From: Stramenopiles sp. TOSAG23-3
Taxonomy: Eukaryota; Sar
DNA length: 16,949 bases
NCBI GenBank assembly: GCA_900128585.1
Contig: LT642469.1
Span: forward strand, 1-16,949
Reading direction: 5' to 3'
The notes beneath the pieces were generated by a model. That model ran no database searches. It saw nothing but the letters and a program-made list of their open reading frames with translations, and was not told the DNA's origin. The number at the start of each line of letters is the position of its first letter. Within the stretch, counting starts at the first letter, position 1. The position numbers and the translations under genes are program-made. Below, piece by piece: positions 15,096 to 16,949 of the stretch.

Positions 15096-16355
15096 TTAGT
15101 CCTCCTCTGCTAATTCTTCGAGAAAATTTTGAGAAAGGTGGGCACCATACAAGCACATGACTCCTAAAACACCACTCAAAAAGTAAAAGTTATACCGAGC
15201 CCTCGAGATTTCAGCAGGGGAACGGTTGTTGTCGTTGCCTGGGCCAGCGGCCCCGGCGTCGCTGCTTGCGTTCGGCGTGGGGATGTCTGCATTCGTTTTC
15301 TCGTAAAAACGGGCCTGTTCGAACGAACCTTTCAATCCACTGTTGCGCTCGGTAGAGCTGGGCCCAGGTGTTTTGTCGGGTTGTTCGCCGGCAGTACTGG
15401 CGCTTCCTTCGCCCGATTTGACCGCTTCCGCGGCTTTCTTTTTGGCCGCCTCGTCCCGCTTCGCAGCAGCTATGGCCTGGTGCTGCTTTTTCCGCCTCAC
15501 GCCATTGAGGTAAAAGTTGTTCGCGCAGTTCACTTCGACGTGCCCTGGTAAAGCGCCGTTTTGGGAGAAGTATATGTTTTGAACGTTCGTAAAGTGCTTC
15601 CACAGGAGTGGGAATTTGGAACGAAACAGGCCGCTAAAGCTGGAGACTTTCTCGTACATGGCCTCTGCTACGTGGCCAAACACGACCGCATCGGCAGTTG
15701 TTGGATTCAAAGAATTGTGAAAAAAGGGCGACGAAGACTCGCCCAGCAGGGCCTCCAAGATGGAATAGGAGTTTTCCGTCGACTGCGCTATTTCATTTTT
15801 TGACAATCTGCAAAAACCCCTTGCGCTCAGTGCGCTGAACGCATGCTGCCCCGAATGAAATGCTACCGGCGACAGGGCAGCGGGCAAAACGGAGTGGGCG
15901 TGCCGTACCAGAAAATTAAATGGGAAATATTTGTTCCCAAAGCCGTACGCCTGCACCATTTCCTCGCCAAAGGCTTGCTTAAAGTCCGTCGGCGAAGTCT
16001 CCCAGTCCCCTTTCCAACCCATCCAGCGACTGTAAAGCAGCGACACGTCTAGCTTTTCCTGCACCAATACTTCGATTAGTCGGTTCGTACAACGCTGGAA
16101 TTCTGTTAGCTCGTTGTCCAAGTCCACCACGTTCTCCCTCAAATACGACAGGATGTTGTGTGAAGGAACAAGACGAAGTTTGTTCGAAACATTTGAATTG
16201 TGACGAAGCTGGGGTAGCGGGCCCGTGCTCGTTGCGAACGGATATATTGAGTTTTCTACTGTAAAGTGCACCGAACCGAACTGCAAATACGCTTGGACAG
16301 CGTACGCAGGCCGATACTGAATCAGGTGCAATTTTTTCTTCTCCGTCCCGGCCAT
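15096..16355 (-). CDS. Metaxin/Sam37-like mitochondrial outer-membrane import protein
   Basis: The protein has 419 residues from the ATG at 16355-16353 (context CGATGGCC). Metaxins are GST-fold proteins of the sorting and assembly machinery that helps insert beta-barrel proteins into the mitochondrial outer membrane; the animal forms also link to MICOS. Residues 9-75 fit the thioredoxin-like half, with the metaxin-type pattern of an N-terminal strand, LPQLRH (48-52) and a helix IL.YLREN (68-75). Residues 85-265 fit the helical half, with LEALLGESSSPFFHN (200-214), the hallmark PTTADAVVFGHVAE (218-231), and FPLLWKHFTNVQNIYF (248-263). A basic Ala/Lys linker (289-312) and a Ser/Gly/Pro-rich disordered stretch (315-382) follow, then a tail anchor at about 388-405 (YNFYFLSGVLGVMCLYGA) and an acidic end. 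The architecture matches metaxin-1/Sam37-type tail-anchored proteins. The linker is longer than usual. Confidence 0.87.
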   Translation of the reverse strand: MAGTEKKKLHLIQYRPAYAVQAYLQFGSVHFTVENSIYPFATSTGPLPQLRHNSNVSNKLRLVPSHNILSYLRENVVDLDNELTEFQRCTNRLIEVLVQEKLDVSLLYSRWMGWKGDWETSPTDFKQAFGEEMVQAYGFGNKYFPFNFLVRHAHSVLPAALSPVAFHSGQHAFSALSARGFCRLSKNEIAQSTENSYSILEALLGESSSPFFHNSLNPTTADAVVFGHVAEAMYEKVSSFSGLFRSKFPLLWKHFTNVQNIYFSQNGALPGHVEVNCANNFYLNGVRRKKQHQAIAAAKRDEAAKKKAAEAVKSGEGSASTAGEQPDKTPGPSSTERNSGLKGSFEQARFYEKTNADIPTPNASSDAGAAGPGNDNNRSPAEISRARYNFYFLSGVLGVMCLYGAHLSQNFLEELAEED

Positions 16356-16949
16356 CGTTGTTTGTCGTACGAGCAGATAGGAAGACCAGGGAGACAGATA
16401 TTGGAAGAAAAGACTATTATAGCTCGTCCGCTCTCTTCAAATTTAATCAATGATCCACTTTCCAACATGAAACAAAAGCATTTTATTTCAAATCAATAAA
16501 CAACCAGTCACTTTTTTTTCCCCAGACCTTCTCATCGGTCGACGGTCCGGTCCGGTCCGGTCCGGTCCGGTCCTTCCACCAAATGCCCAAAAATGCCCCC
16601 TCCCGAGTTTTATTTAGTATACTGTATGTATTGTACTTGTTTTGATAATTACCTATCACATTATAAAATGGTAATTAGTGCCGTGCCAATTTAAATAGCT
16701 TAATAGAAGAAAGCGTGAGTGGACTGACAAAGGCCTTGCTTGGATTACGTATTCTTCTATGCTCATTCCATTATCCCTATAACACATATCCTTAATTAAT
16801 GGCTTATCTTCTTGTCCATCCCATCCCTCCTTCCCTATTTTTCAATTGTACCTTGGGCCTGGGCCTTGGCTTGGCGAGGAAGGAAGAAGGAGGATGATTG
16901 AAAAAATGGCTAAAAATGTCCGTTTTTTGTTGTGTGATCTGTGTGCTAC
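16356..16949. other. Right-edge intergenic region, possibly reaching the start of a further gene
   Basis: This holds the metaxin promoter, a GGTCC microsatellite (16544-16573) and AT-rich DNA. At the far right an ATG at 16894 (second in-frame ATG at 16906) opens a plus-strand frame reading MIEKMAKNVRFLLCDLCA that runs off the edge after 18 codons. It is too short to judge and is flagged only as a possible partial gene divergent from metaxin. Confidence 0.4.
16544..16573. repeat. GGTCC pentamer microsatellite
   Basis: About six tandem copies of GGTCC/CCGGT, preceded by GGTCGAC. It is GC-rich inside an AT-rich gap about 190 bp upstream of the metaxin start. It is probably a length-variable locus. 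Confidence 0.9.

Noticed and set aside
1-16949. tRNA, rRNA, spliceosomal RNA or CRISPR array
   Set aside because: Scanning by eye found no cloverleaf with a T-arm GTTCGA box in a gap (matches fell inside genes), no U6-like core and no regular spacer array. A covariance-model search would be decisive.
1-16949. Transposase, integrase, reverse transcriptase or viral genes
   Set aside because: None of the long frames shows such domains; the repeat family at 6018-6475 has no coding part or clear terminal inverted repeats.

Overview
The window looks like nuclear DNA of an intron-poor unicellular eukaryote. It holds ten protein-coding genes, each readable as one uninterrupted frame. They include typical eukaryotic proteins: a USP5-type deubiquitinase, a mitochondrial ETF-ubiquinone oxidoreductase with a targeting presequence, a metaxin, a SEC14-GOLD protein, a GDA1/CD39 apyrase and a PDCT/ROD1-type phospholipid enzyme. 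Coding DNA is of balanced composition. The 280-840 bp gaps between genes are strongly AT-rich and full of homopolymer runs and simple repeats (by eye, not computed). There are no bacterial operons or ribosome-binding sites. A PDCT-like enzyme suits an algal, plant-like or stramenopile/labyrinthulid-like protist. A possible sperm-tail PG-rich (SHIPPO) motif would suit a flagellated cell. The lineage cannot be fixed from this window alone.

Layout: (1) 1-673, minus, the 5' part of a USP5-like deubiquitinase running off the left edge. (2) 1270-2349, minus, a drug/metabolite-transporter-superfamily membrane protein. (3) 3022-4866, plus, a secreted apyrase with an unusual N-terminal array of 21-residue repeats. 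(4) 5509-5763, plus, a small secreted six-cysteine protein. (5) 5764-6532, a gap with a degenerate repeat family. (6) 6533-8350, minus, ETFDH. (7) 8963-9445, minus, a small coiled-coil protein. (8) 10065-11423, minus, a SEC14-GOLD protein, divergent from (9) 12260-13399, plus, a PDCT-like enzyme. (10) 13683-14594, minus, a basic protein with a weak SHIPPO-like motif. (11) 15096-16355, minus, a metaxin-like outer-membrane protein. The right edge is a gap with a GGTCC microsatellite and possibly the first codons of a further gene.

Working together: most genes are independent housekeeping functions. Three links are suggestive. The apyrase and the cysteine-rich protein are tandem secreted products. 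The SEC14-GOLD and PDCT genes form a divergent lipid-related pair sharing one intergenic region with a long polypyrimidine tract. ETFDH and metaxin are both mitochondrial. I see no convincing new multi-gene system. The most unusual items are the apyrase repeat array with its flanking duplicated acidic motif, the orphan cysteine-rich protein, the AAAATTGGCTGTTAT repeat family, and a missing zinc-ligand cysteine in the USP5 homologue.
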